A stretch of 8,199 nt of DNA from an uncultured Bacteroidota bacterium (GCA_903923915.1 CAIXZI010000048.1:1-8199); one strand, 5' to 3'. Counted from the first letter of the stretch, positions 1 through 7,956 are shown. A program made the numbers and translations. The notes: a model not told the origin generated them from the sequence alone.

Positions 1-1040
1 CGGTAAGTAAAGAAAGCTTTCTTTTAATTCTTCCCGCAATGATTTTTTGGTTTGTTTGGTTTCAAAGTCAATATAACCAACTTTCATTTTTTCAATCAAT
101 TCGTAAAAATATTGTATCAGTTTTATTTTTAGGTTTAACCTTACTTGCAGAACTTTATTTAATTAAACGCATTGGTACAAACAAAATTAGTTACGCAGGT
201 TTTGACGTAAACTTTTTCGACCCTTCAAAAATATGGGCATTGGTAAACGTTTATTGGTTTAAAAATTTTCTAATCTTAATTCCCTTGTTTATTTTTTCTT
301 CTGTACTCATAATTAAAGAAATCAGAGCGCACCTTAAACAATTAGCTTTTACACATTTTCCTATAATTATCTTAACTATACTTATAGCACTGCCTCAGTT
401 TATTCTTTATTTTAAAACAGGGATAAATGAACGTTACCTGGTGCCTGCTATTTTAGGAGCAGCATTCTTTAATATTTATCTCATCTATTATTTTAATCGT
501 TCTAAAAAAATTACTTCATTTTTTAAATATGCCTTAAGTGGTATTATTGTTTTTGTTTTATTGTTTAACACCTATCGCTTGGTAACAAGAACATATTTAT
601 ATGCCGAAGAAGGAAAAGAAACTAAAAAATTTCTGGATGCAATTGTTCAACATTCTAACCCTAATTCTGTTTTTGTTGTTGGCGGACACCCCATTGTAGG
701 CTGGGCAAGTTCTTTAGCGGTTTACTTAAATTCAACTCCTATTAACAGGCATAATGTTTATTTAAAAAATATGTTTGCTAATGATGAGTTTACACCCATT
801 GAAAAAGGATTAATTAAAAAAGATATGGCCAGATGCTATAGAGATAAAACGTTTGATATGATTACCGACACCAATAAAATAGATGGTGTTATGGTTTATG
901 AAATATTAGAAAAAGAATTTATAGCAACAAACAATTGGTTTCATACAGAAAATTTTGAACGCTTAGAATTTGGCAGAAGCACTTTTTTAGGAAAAGAGGC
1001 CTACGGAAAAATGATTTTTTATTACAGAAGATCTTACTAA
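1..1040 (+). CDS. Polytopic membrane protein, GT-C (GT39-like) glycosyltransferase C-terminal part, 5' truncated by the window
   Basis: The reading frame is open from base 3 upstream of the first ATG (base 39), starting VSKESFLLILPA, so the gene enters from outside the window and the ATG at 39 is internal. Counting from that ATG, hydrophobic segments lie at about 1-9 (continuing upstream), 24-43, 76-92, 105-125, 132-152 and 162-180. A roughly 150-residue soluble C-terminal tail follows. The ERYLVP stretch (131-136) just before a membrane helix resembles the ERYLLP pattern in many lipid-sugar-dependent GT-C transferases, and a soluble tail after the helices also fits. The catalytic N-terminal loop lies outside the window, so substrate and catalytic residues cannot be judged. 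The GNAT gene starts 6 nt after the stop, suggesting one transcript for surface glycan or lipid modification. It could instead be another multi-pass protein such as a polymerase or flippase; the family call is moderate. Confidence 0.6.
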   Translation, partial: VSKESFLLILPAMIFWFVWFQSQYNQLSFFQSIRKNIVSVLFLGLTLLAELYLIKRIGTNKISYAGFDVNFFDPSKIWALVNVYWFKNFLILIPLFIFSSVLIIKEIRAHLKQLAFTHFPIIILTILIALPQFILYFKTGINERYLVPAILGAAFFNIYLIYYFNRSKKITSFFKYALSGIIVFVLLFNTYRLVTRTYLYAEEGKETKKFLDAIVQHSNPNSVFVVGGHPIVGWASSLAVYLNSTPINRHNVYLKNMFANDEFTPIEKGLIKKDMARCYRDKTFDMITDTNKIDGVMVYEILEKEFIATNNWFHTENFERLEFGRSTFLGKEAYGKMIFYYRRSY

Positions 1041-1046
1041 AAGTAT

Positions 1047-1658
1047 ATGCAATCTGAAATAGAATATAAAACCATAGATTCAATAAATGAAGAATTATTG
1101 CGCGAGGCTGCTATTTTGCATATAGACGGACTTTCATACAGAAGTTTTATTACCCTGTTTGGCGTTAAATTTATTACAGAAATTTATAAAGATGCGCTTC
1201 GTAATAATATTGCATTTTTTGTATTTGCTTTAGATAATAATAAAGTTTTTGGATATGTAATGGGTTGCACAGATACACGGCAACTTTTTAAAAGTGTTTT
1301 TAAAAAATTTCCAAAATACATAGCCATTATGTTACCCAAAATAATAATGTCGCCACGTTTAATTATAAAACTTTTTGAAACACTTTTTTATGTAGATAAA
1401 GAAAACACTACGGTTAATTCAGAGTTGGTGGTAATTGTAACAAATGCAAACTACCGTTCTAAAGGTATTGGCGCGGGCTTGGTAAATAACTTAGATAAAG
1501 AATTTCTTAAAAGAGGTATTAACCAATACAAAGTAACCGTGCATGATGAGATGGTAAGATCAAACAAATTTTACATCAATTTAGGCATGAAACTAAGCAC
1601 CAGTTTTAAAATGTATGGTGTAAAATTTAATTTATACGTAAACTCAATTGGTTCTTAA
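1047..1658 (+). CDS. GNAT-family N-acetyltransferase
   Basis: This 203-residue protein shows the acetyl-CoA pyrophosphate-binding motif A as R137-S-K-G140-I-G142 after the strand ELVVIVTNANY. It also has the late GNAT signature HDEMVRSNKFYINLGMK (166-182), in which a helix carries N/KFY followed by LGM, as in classical LGF. Between the first strands and motif A lies an inserted basic and hydrophobic helical region (about 78-116). I associate such insertions with GNATs encoded in polysaccharide or O-antigen loci; that is recollection, not a search. The acceptor is unknown; an amino-sugar or a protein amine is plausible given the upstream GT-C-like gene. The ATG at 1047 follows the upstream stop by 6 nt and has no promoter of its own visible, so the two genes are likely co-transcribed. 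No clear intrinsic terminator follows. Confidence 0.8.
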   Translation: MQSEIEYKTIDSINEELLREAAILHIDGLSYRSFITLFGVKFITEIYKDALRNNIAFFVFALDNNKVFGYVMGCTDTRQLFKSVFKKFPKYIAIMLPKIIMSPRLIIKLFETLFYVDKENTTVNSELVVIVTNANYRSKGIGAGLVNNLDKEFLKRGINQYKVTVHDEMVRSNKFYINLGMKLSTSFKMYGVKFNLYVNSIGS

Positions 1659-1776
1659 AATGAACGTGTTTGATACAAAGTTGTTCTATTATTAAACAAC
1701 CGTAAGCGATACCACAAAAATGGAGCGCAAAAGCGGTTAAAATGGGTATTTGTTGGTCATAAACTCAACTAAGTGT

Positions 1777-1808
1777 ATTGCTTTTTACAAAAATAAGTTA
1801 TATCATTG
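1777..1808 (+). promoter_or_regulatory. Predicted Bacteroidota-type promoter of the protease gene
   Basis: ATTG at 1777-1780 and TATCATTG at 1801-1808 are separated by 20 nt. This fits the phylum's TTTG-N19-21-TAnnTTTG pattern with one mismatch in each box. Transcription would start near 1813-1815, giving about a 10-nt leader before the ATG at 1824. It is the only promoter in this window for which both boxes are visible. Confidence 0.5.
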
Positions 1809-1823
1809 AAAAAAATAAACCAC

Positions 1824-4088
1824 ATGAAAAAACTACTATCACTAATACTTGCTGTTGGCTTTATATATGGAGCGCAATCGCAAACCAGTTCAAAATACTG
1901 GAAAGCAGTAAACGAAAAAGAAATTGTTGTAAATGGCGTAAGGCAAATTATACCTAAAAAATACCTTACTGTTGCATTGCCAAACAACGATCTTAAAAAG
2001 GCTTTGTTTACAGCACCAAACGAGAGAGCAGTTTTAATTAAAAACTCGCCTACAGTTATTGAACTTCCTTTGCCAGATGGCACATTTCAAAAATTTAGCG
2101 TAGTTGAAGCACCGGTTATGGCGCCAGGCTTATCTGGTAAATTTCCTTACATAAAAACATTTAGCGTACATGGTATAGATGACCCTTTTGCTTCAGGTAA
2201 ATTAGATTGGAATAGCTTTGGTTTTCATGGCATGATAAAAACGCCTAACGGAGATTTTTTTATCGATCCATACACCAATACCGATTTTACTAACTATATA
2301 ACCTATTACACCACCGATTTTGAAAAAGACATTAATATGCGCGCACCTGAAGCAGAATTTTCAAGTGCTTATCAAAAAAAGGCAACTCAAAATAAAAAAG
2401 TAAGTGGCACTATGATATGTGCCGGAGATCAATTACGCACCTATCGTTTGGTTATTGCTTGCACAGGCGAATATGCTGTGGCAGCAACTGCCTCGGCAAC
2501 ACCAACTATAGCACAAACCTTATCTAAAGTAGTAACAACTGTTAACCGTGTAGATGGTGTTTACGAAACAGAACTTGATTTTCGTATGGTTTTAATTGAT
2601 AGCGAAACAACTTGTTTATTTACAAAAGCAAGCACCGATCCATTTACAGGAAATAGCAATGCAAATGTTTTAATAGGCGAAAGCCAAACAGTTATTGATG
2701 GTTTAATTGCCGATACAGATTACGATATGGGGCATACCTTTAGCACAGGCGGTGGCGGTTTATCTTCTTTAGGCGTTGTTTGCCAAAGCGGTAATAAAGC
2801 CAGTAGCATAACAGGTAGTCCTAGCCCTGTTGGAGACCCTTATGATATTGATTATGTAGCGCACGAAATGGGACACGAAACAGGTGCTAATCACACATTT
2901 AATTCGGTGGTAAGTAATTGCGGTGGCGGTAATCGCAATGCATCAACATCTATAGAACCAGGTAGTGGTGTTACCATTATGGCTTATGCCGGTATTTGTG
3001 GTAGCGATGATTTAGCACAACATAGCATACCATACTTTAGCACTATTAGCTTTGATGAAATAATAGCTTATACCCAAACCGATTTAGGCGATGGATGCCC
3101 TGTACACACAGCAACCGGTAATAATGCGCCGGTAGTTACGGGTTCTGCAACTTATACCGTGCCAATTAAAACTCCGTTTGTATTAACAGGTTCTGCAACC
3201 GATGTGGATGGAGATAGCCTTACTTTTTCTTGGGAAGAATTTGACAAAGGTGCTGCCGGCGGCGCTTGGAACTCAGGTAACAAACCTTATTTTCGTCCAT
3301 ACAGCCCAACAACCTCACGCAGCAGAAGTTTCCCTTCTTTAACTAATGTATTAACAGGTAACATGACCGGCGTTTTAGGCGAAGTTATGCCCCCTACCGC
3401 ACAAACACTAAACTTTAGATTAACTGCCCGCGATAATAAAATGGGTGGTGGCGGAGTTTGTTATGCAGCTTCTAAAGTAGTTGTGGCAAGTTCGGGTCCG
3501 TTTAATATTACGTATCCAAATGCAGCAGGTGTTACCTGGGCTTCGGGTAGTACACAAACTATTACCTGGAATGTAAATAACACCAACACAGCCCCTGTTA
3601 GCTGCGATTCTGTAAAAATTTCAATTTCTTATAATACAGGTACTGCGTTTACAACATTAGTTATCTCAACTTTAAATGATGGTACAGAAGCTATAACCGT
3701 GCCAACACTTTCAACAACAGTTACTACTTGTCGCGTAAAAATAGAAGCCAGAGGAAATATTTTTTATGATGTAAACGATAAAAACTTTACCATTACTGCA
3801 GCTGTGGGCATTGATAATTATGGTGCACAAATAAATGGTGTATCTATGCAATTAATTCCTAATCCGGCAAATGAGCAAGTAACTATTAGTTTAAATGGAT
3901 TAAGCAAAACACAAAAAAGTAGTTTAACTATTTATGATATTATAGGAAATGTAATACTTAAAGATGAGCTTACGGCTAAAGAAACACAAGATGTAAATTA
4001 CGATATTGCTAATTTAAGCAAAGGTGTTTACTTGGTTGAAATTACAAACGCAAATCAAAAAGCAGTTAAAAGATTAATTAAGCAATAA
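1824..4088 (+). CDS. Secreted metzincin (M12B/reprolysin-like) zinc metalloprotease with T9SS C-terminal sorting domain
   Basis: The start at ATG 1824 gives 754 residues and begins directly with a signal peptide (MKKLLSLILAVGFIYGAQSQ, cleavage near 17-20); the upstream in-frame TTG at 1806 only adds MKKINH before it. A propeptide-like region spans about 21-190. The catalytic domain (about 197-430) carries the zinc motif HEMGHETGANH (H347, E348, H351, H357) and a Met-turn IMAYAG (M386), so it is a metzincin with all three zinc histidines and the catalytic glutamate intact. A cysteine- and glycine-rich insert lies between the two motifs. An Ig/cadherin-like module (TDVDGDSLTFSW) covers about 430-550, and a Kre9/Ser-Thr-rich-anchor-like beta module about 556-660. 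The last 80 residues (675-754, starting MQLIPNPANEQV and containing GVYLVEI) are a type A T9SS sorting domain. The protein is expected to cross the outer membrane and be released or surface-anchored. Substrate is unknown. A hairpin repeat and a terminator follow. Confidence 0.92.
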   Translation: MKKLLSLILAVGFIYGAQSQTSSKYWKAVNEKEIVVNGVRQIIPKKYLTVALPNNDLKKALFTAPNERAVLIKNSPTVIELPLPDGTFQKFSVVEAPVMAPGLSGKFPYIKTFSVHGIDDPFASGKLDWNSFGFHGMIKTPNGDFFIDPYTNTDFTNYITYYTTDFEKDINMRAPEAEFSSAYQKKATQNKKVSGTMICAGDQLRTYRLVIACTGEYAVAATASATPTIAQTLSKVVTTVNRVDGVYETELDFRMVLIDSETTCLFTKASTDPFTGNSNANVLIGESQTVIDGLIADTDYDMGHTFSTGGGGLSSLGVVCQSGNKASSITGSPSPVGDPYDIDYVAHEMGHETGANHTFNSVVSNCGGGNRNASTSIEPGSGVTIMAYAGICGSDDLAQHSIPYFSTISFDEIIAYTQTDLGDGCPVHTATGNNAPVVTGSATYTVPIKTPFVLTGSATDVDGDSLTFSWEEFDKGAAGGAWNSGNKPYFRPYSPTTSRSRSFPSLTNVLTGNMTGVLGEVMPPTAQTLNFRLTARDNKMGGGGVCYAASKVVVASSGPFNITYPNAAGVTWASGSTQTITWNVNNTNTAPVSCDSVKISISYNTGTAFTTLVISTLNDGTEAITVPTLSTTVTTCRVKIEARGNIFYDVNDKNFTITAAVGIDNYGAQINGVSMQLIPNPANEQVTISLNGLSKTQKSSLTIYDIIGNVILKDELTAKETQDVNYDIANLSKGVYLVEITNANQKAVKRLIKQ

Positions 4089-4094
4089 TTCTTT

Positions 4095-4121
4095 TGTCAT
4101 GCTGAGCTTGTCGAAGCATAT
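4095..4121 (+). repeat. Dispersed hairpin repeat, copy 1 (3' of the protease gene)
   Basis: This 27-nt element has core CTGAGCTTGTCGAAG flanked by arms ATGCT (4099-4103) and AGCAT (4115-4119). It matches the element at 6678-6704 at 25 of 27 positions. It starts 7 nt after the protease stop and precedes the intrinsic terminator. I remember this core as an abundant dispersed intergenic repeat in many bacterial genomes, including Bacteroidota; its abundance in this genome is not testable here. Confidence 0.75.
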
Positions 4122-4130
4122 TTAATTTTC

Positions 4131-4161
4131 AAAAGCCTGTTCATCTGAACAGGCTTTTTTT
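4131..4161 (+). terminator. Strong Rho-independent terminator after the protease gene
   Basis: A perfect 12-bp stem AAAAGCCTGTTC (4131-4142) / GAACAGGCTTTT (4147-4158) closes on the 4-nt loop ATCT. The stem runs into a T tract ending at 4161. The A run on the 5' arm makes it usable in both directions in principle, but only the plus-strand gene needs it here. Confidence 0.92.
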
Positions 4162-4181
4162 ATGCCATCTCTTGTTAAATA

Positions 4182-4200
4182 ACTTAACAATTACTTAAGA
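4182..4200 (+). promoter_or_regulatory. Candidate OmpR/PhoB-type operator: direct repeats with 11-bp period
   Basis: ACTTAA occurs at 4182-4187 and again at 4193-4198, exactly 11 bp apart. Read as hexamers, it is TTAACA (4184-4189)-N5-TTAAGA (4195-4200). A looser ACTTA follows at 4216-4220. OmpR/PhoB-family regulators bind tandem half-sites with an 11-bp period, and the Bacillus PhoP box is TTAACA-like with N5 spacing. The site lies about 25-40 bp upstream of the -7-like box of the response regulator gene, so autoregulation is possible. In AT-rich DNA chance is a real alternative. Confidence 0.35.
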
Positions 4201-4221
4201 TTAGATATAACATTTACTTAC

Positions 4222-4229
4222 TACTTTTA
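4222..4229 (+). promoter_or_regulatory. Putative -7 box of the response regulator gene
   Basis: TACTTTTA matches TAnnTTTG at 5 of the 6 fixed positions (last base A). It ends 17 nt before the ATG at 4247. No good TTTG-like upstream box is seen at the expected distance, which could indicate activator dependence. Confidence 0.35.
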
Positions 4230-4246
4230 TAACCAAATTAAGCCGT

Positions 4247-4933
4247 ATGGATAATCGCATAAAGATTTTATTAGTTGACGACGAGCAAGACATACTTGAT
4301 TTTTTAAGTTATAATTTAGAAAAAGAAGATTTTGAAGTACATACAGCCAGCAATGGTAAAGAAGCCATAAAAACGGCTGAAAAATTATTACCCGACCTTA
4401 TTGTACTTGATGTTATGATGCCTGGCATGGATGGCATTGAAACTTGCAGAGAAATACGCCAAATAAGCGCTTTAAAAAATACCATCATTGCCTTTTTAAC
4501 TGCCAGAAATGAAGACTACTCACAAATTGCAGGCTTTGATGTAGGTGCCGATGATTATATAACCAAACCCATCAAACCACGTGTTCTTATTAGCCGTATT
4601 AAAGCTTTGTTGCGCAGAGGTAGTTCAACTACCGAAAATGAACCTAATAATGTAATTGAAGTAGGTGGCATTCGTGTAGAAAAAGATAGGCACATGGTTG
4701 TAAAAAACGGTATTGAAATTGCTTTTCCTAAAAAAGAATTTAAACTACTTGCCCTTTTAATTAGCAAACCGGGTAAAGTGTTTAGCAGAGAGTTTATTTT
4801 ACAACACGTTTGGGGTAACGAAGTAGTTGTTGGAGACAGAACTATTGATGTACACGTGCGCAAACTACGTGAAAAATTGGGCGATGATTATATCAAAACC
4901 ATTAAAGGGGTAGGGTATAAGTTTGATTTTTAG
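4247..4933 (+). CDS. Two-component response regulator, OmpR/PhoB family
   Basis: This 228-residue protein has a complete receiver domain (about 1-120): the acidic pair D11/D12, phosphoacceptor D55 within LIVLDVMMPGMDG, the switch threonine T85, Y104 and the invariant K107 before P108. A winged-helix DNA-binding domain follows (about 137-228), containing FKLLALLISKPGKVFSREFILQHVW and the recognition-helix region DRTIDVHVRKLREKL, then the C-terminal hairpin TIKGVGYKF. All residues needed for phosphorylation are present. It should act as a cytoplasmic, phosphorylation-dependent transcription factor. No histidine kinase is adjacent: the previous gene is a protease behind a terminator and the next is pyrG. 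It is therefore an orphan here, and its regulon (PhoB-like or envelope stress-like) cannot be read from sequence. Length is normal for the family; start ATG 4247 has no SD. Confidence 0.95.
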   Translation: MDNRIKILLVDDEQDILDFLSYNLEKEDFEVHTASNGKEAIKTAEKLLPDLIVLDVMMPGMDGIETCREIRQISALKNTIIAFLTARNEDYSQIAGFDVGADDYITKPIKPRVLISRIKALLRRGSSTTENEPNNVIEVGGIRVEKDRHMVVKNGIEIAFPKKEFKLLALLISKPGKVFSREFILQHVWGNEVVVGDRTIDVHVRKLREKLGDDYIKTIKGVGYKFDF

Positions 4934-5016
4934 TGTCGGTTTTGTTTTACTGATAACTAATCAAAAAACTTAATCACATACTTACAATTCATACCTCCCA
5001 ACTCATAATATTCCCT

Positions 5017-5024
5017 TATCTTTG
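5017..5024 (+). promoter_or_regulatory. -7 box of the pyrG promoter
   Basis: TATCTTTG is an exact match to TAnnTTTG, ending 23 nt before the pyrG ATG. No convincing -33 TTTG box lies 19-21 nt upstream. The predicted transcript start is near 5029-5031, at the left edge of the palindrome that fills the leader. Confidence 0.55.
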
Positions 5025-5027
5025 CAC

Positions 5028-6652
<1,625 letters not shown>

Positions 6653-6677
6653 TTTTACTGAACTTTCTATTGTGTGT

Positions 6678-6704
6678 TGTCATCCTGAGCTTGTCGAAGG
6701 ATAT
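6678..6704 (+). repeat. Dispersed hairpin repeat, copy 2 (3' of pyrG)
   Basis: This is the same 27-nt element as at 4095-4121, in the same orientation, 26 nt after the pyrG stop. Its arms are ATCCT (6682-6686) and AGGAT (6698-6702). The only two differences from copy 1 (positions 6684 and 6700) face each other in the stem. The rest of the pyrG/toxin convergent gap (6705-6766) has only a weak GGTAG/CTACC pairing (6705-6709 with 6753-6757) and no T-tailed terminator, so this hairpin may help separate the convergent transcripts. Confidence 0.75.
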
Positions 6705-6766
6705 GGTAGGGCAACGCAAATGACTCAAGAGACTTTTTCAAGCAAAGAATAGCTACCCTAATAAAA

Positions 6767-7069
6767 TTACCTGTTAATCTTTTTAGGATTTTGTCGGGTA
6801 TCAAATACCTTAATCACATAGATATTAGTTTTGCCTTCGCGGTAAATTATTTTGTAATGATTTTGGATAAGAAACCGGTACTCTTTTTTAAGTTTAAGTC
6901 CTCTTTGAATAGTGCCCGAAGTAGGCTGGCTTTTAAGTTGCTCTTCTCTATCTAAAATACTATTTACTACTTTTTTAGCGGCTGGGATGGAATCTTGTGC
7001 AATCAAATTATAAATAGAAACAAGGTCTTTAAATGCTTTCGCAGTCCAAACAACTTCTTTCAAAGACAT
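6767..7069 (-). CDS. Type II toxin, ParE/RelE superfamily
   Basis: This 100-residue basic protein has the ParE/RelE fold pattern. It opens with VVWTAKAFKDLVSIYNLIAQDS (strand then helix), continues with a second helix KKVVNSILDREEQLKSQP, and has SGTIQRGLKLKKEYRFLIQNHYKIIYREG (strands). It closes with IYVIKVFDTRQNPKKI, the FxTRQNP ending typical of ParE-like toxins. Members either poison gyrase (ParE) or cleave mRNA on ribosomes (RelE); sequence alone does not decide, though the TRQNP ending favours the ParE-like group. The ATG lies 2 nt beyond the antitoxin stop, so translation is probably coupled. Length is normal and no truncation is seen, so it looks functional. It is convergent with pyrG. 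Confidence 0.88.
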   Translation of the reverse strand: MSLKEVVWTAKAFKDLVSIYNLIAQDSIPAAKKVVNSILDREEQLKSQPTSGTIQRGLKLKKEYRFLIQNHYKIIYREGKTNIYVIKVFDTRQNPKKINR

Positions 7070-7071
7070 TT

Positions 7072-7302
7072 TTAGTTTTTAAAATGAGCTTTAACTTGTG
7101 TAGTAGAATAAGTGCGTCCGGCTTTGATGTCTGCTTCAGCTTCTTCAATTTCCTTTTCAAGTTGTGCAACAGTCATGCTGGAGTTTATAACAGCATTAAC
7201 ATTAGCTTCTTCAAAAACTGCTTTTATTTTTTTAATGATATTTGGCTTTGTTGTACTCAACAACATTTGAATAAGTTCTATTTTTTGAGCTTGAATATCC
7301 AT
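7072..7302 (-). CDS. Antitoxin of the ParE/RelE-type module
   Basis: This 76-residue, acidic, helix-rich protein is encoded immediately upstream of the toxin. Residues 1-33 (IELIQMLLSTTKPNIIKKIKAVFEE) look like a helical N-terminal segment. Residues 45-61 (VAQLEKEIEEAEADIKAG) are an amphipathic acidic helix followed by RTYSTTQVKAHFKN, a layout seen in many Bacteroidota antitoxins paired with ParE/RelE toxins. The C-terminal part is expected to wrap and neutralise the toxin. A classical ribbon-helix-helix DNA-binding sequence is not obvious. The start ATG (7302) is only 4 nt downstream of a perfect -7 box, which predicts a leaderless mRNA. An inverted repeat just upstream of that box is a candidate autoregulatory operator. 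Confidence 0.82.
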   Translation of the reverse strand: MDIQAQKIELIQMLLSTTKPNIIKKIKAVFEEANVNAVINSSMTVAQLEKEIEEAEADIKAGRTYSTTQVKAHFKN

Positions 7303-7306
7303 AAGT

Positions 7307-7314
7307 CAAAAGTA
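7307..7314 (-). promoter_or_regulatory. -7 box of the toxin-antitoxin operon
   Basis: On the minus strand TACTTTTG (7314 down to 7307) is an exact TAnnTTTG match, followed by ACTT and then the antitoxin ATG. The predicted transcription start falls at or next to the start codon. No clear -33 box is visible. Confidence 0.55.
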
Positions 7315-7316
7315 CA

Positions 7317-7331
7317 AAATCAATTTGATTT
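7317..7331. promoter_or_regulatory. Inverted repeat, candidate operator of the toxin-antitoxin operon
   Basis: AAATCAA (7317-7323) and TTGATTT (7325-7331) form a perfect 7-bp inverted repeat around one T. It sits directly upstream of the minus-strand -7 box, inside the -7/-33 spacer. Type II antitoxin or toxin-antitoxin complexes usually repress their own promoters at such sites. The role is inferred from position. Confidence 0.45.
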
Positions 7332-7371
7332 GACATAAATATTTCCTAACGATATTGAAAGCGAAATTTTG

Positions 7372-7397
7372 TTTCTTTTTCGTCAAGGAAAAAGAAA
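7372..7397. repeat. 10-bp hairpin in the divergent antitoxin/TPR spacer
   Basis: TTTCTTTTTC (7372-7381) and GAAAAAGAAA (7388-7397) pair perfectly around the 6-nt loop GTCAAG. No T tract follows on either strand, so it is not a standard terminator. Its surroundings (7351-7410) loosely recall the Flavo-1-like element after the TPR gene. Confidence 0.6.
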
Positions 7398-7417
7398 ATA
7401 CAATGAGCTTTTTATTT

Positions 7418-7425
7418 TATATTTG
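7418..7425 (+). promoter_or_regulatory. -7 box of the TPR gene
   Basis: TATATTTG matches TAnnTTTG exactly and is followed by AGGGA and then the ATG at 7431. With only 5 nt between box and start codon, the mRNA would begin at or within a few bases of the ATG. AGGGA is too close to the ATG (no spacer) to act as a normal SD. Confidence 0.5.
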
Positions 7426-7430
7426 AGGGA

Positions 7431-7835
7431 ATGAAAAGCAGCATAATAATATTTTTCCTAAGTATTGGCTGTTATGGGCAAGTGGCTATAGATACTGGAT
7501 ATTATGAATATCATTATATGTATCAAGGACTTAATAAATTGAATTCAAAAGATTTTAAAGGAGCATTAGAAGATTATAATAAGGCACTTAAATTTGGTTG
7601 CAAACCTTATGATAAGATGGGATTATGTAAAATGGGCTTAAAAGATTATAATGGCGCAATTCAAGATTTTACGAAAGCCATTGAGTTAACTCCAACTGAT
7701 GAATTTCCTTATTCTTATAGAGGCTCAATTAAATATAAAACTGGAGATAAGAAAGGCGCATGTGAAGATTGGCAAAAGGCATTTGAATTAGGTTTAATAG
7801 ACGCTAAAGAGAAAATAAATAAATATTGTAAGTAA
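7431..7835 (+). CDS. Small exported tetratricopeptide-repeat (TPR) protein
   Basis: This 134-residue protein begins with a short signal peptide (MKSSIIIFFLSIGCYG, probable cleavage before Q17). C14 makes a lipoprotein conceivable, but SIGC is a poor lipobox because position -3 is S rather than L. TPR units follow: about 27-56 (YMYQGLNKLNSKDFKGALEDYNKALKF), 60-88 (YDKMGLCKMGLKDYNGAIQDFTKAIELTP), and 94-121 (PYSYRGSIKYKTGDKKGACEDWQKAFELG). Hallmark spacing such as A45/L46...Y49...A52 repeats as A76/I77...F80...A83. The closing GACEDWQKAFELG...AKEKINKYCK is common in exported Bacteroidota TPR proteins. It likely mediates protein-protein contacts in the periplasm; no specific partner can be named. 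It is monocistronic, AT-rich like most of the window, and divergent from the antitoxin. Confidence 0.8.
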   Translation: MKSSIIIFFLSIGCYGQVAIDTGYYEYHYMYQGLNKLNSKDFKGALEDYNKALKFGCKPYDKMGLCKMGLKDYNGAIQDFTKAIELTPTDEFPYSYRGSIKYKTGDKKGACEDWQKAFELGLIDAKEKINKYCK

Positions 7836-7837
7836 TT

Positions 7838-7927
7838 GCGTTAGGGATTGCAACGAAAATCCTTTTGCGTAATCGCAAAAGATTGAAGTGAAAAGCCCGC
7901 CGCTTGTAATCAAGCGGAACGCCCTAA
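7838..7927 (+). ncRNA. Structured intergenic element resembling the Flavo-1 RNA motif
   Basis: Two perfect hairpins, both with a TAAT loop, are present: CTTTTGCG/CGCAAAAG (7862-7869 with 7874-7881) and CCGCTTG/CAAGCGG (7900-7906 with 7911-7917). They are enclosed by a long-range stem that can form in two ways: TTAGGG (7841-7846) with CCCTAA (7922-7927), or GCGTT (7838-7842) with AACGC (7918-7922). Two related single-stranded-looking segments, GATTGCAACGAAAATCC (7846-7862) and GATTGAAGTGAAAAGCC (7881-7897), agree at 13 of 17 positions. From memory, the Flavo-1 motif and related dispersed Flavobacteria elements share the GCGTTAGGGATTGAAGCG...GAAAGCCC...AACGCCC plan; the exact match needs a covariance search. 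It begins 3 nt after the TPR stop, so it may be a 3' UTR structure instead of an independent RNA. Confidence 0.6.
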
Positions 7928-7956
7928 TAAAAAAACAAAAATTCATCATTTAACTG

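Noticed and set aside
1680..1700. GTTGTT/AACAAC hairpin after the GNAT gene as a terminator
   Set aside because: Short AT-rich 6-bp stem with a 9-nt loop and no T tract after it.
1806..1823. Upstream TTG start for the protease adding MKKINH
   Set aside because: The ATG at 1824 begins directly with a classic signal peptide; the extra residues overlap the predicted transcript start region and weaken the signal.
4555..4863. Minus-strand reading frame inside the response regulator gene
   Set aside because: Shadow frame across the conserved receiver and winged-helix coding sequence; no promoter or family likeness.
6705..6760. GGTAG...CTACC long-range pairing in the pyrG/toxin gap as a second Flavo-1-like element
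   Set aside because: Only TAGGG, CAACG and CCCTAATAAAA recall the element; the two TAAT-loop hairpins and the duplicated segment are missing.
7033..7338. Plus-strand 101-codon reading frame opposite the toxin-antitoxin operon
   Set aside because: It is a shadow of the antitoxin and toxin; its translation is Phe/Ser/Cys-rich with no family likeness, while the minus strand gives two recognisable paired proteins.
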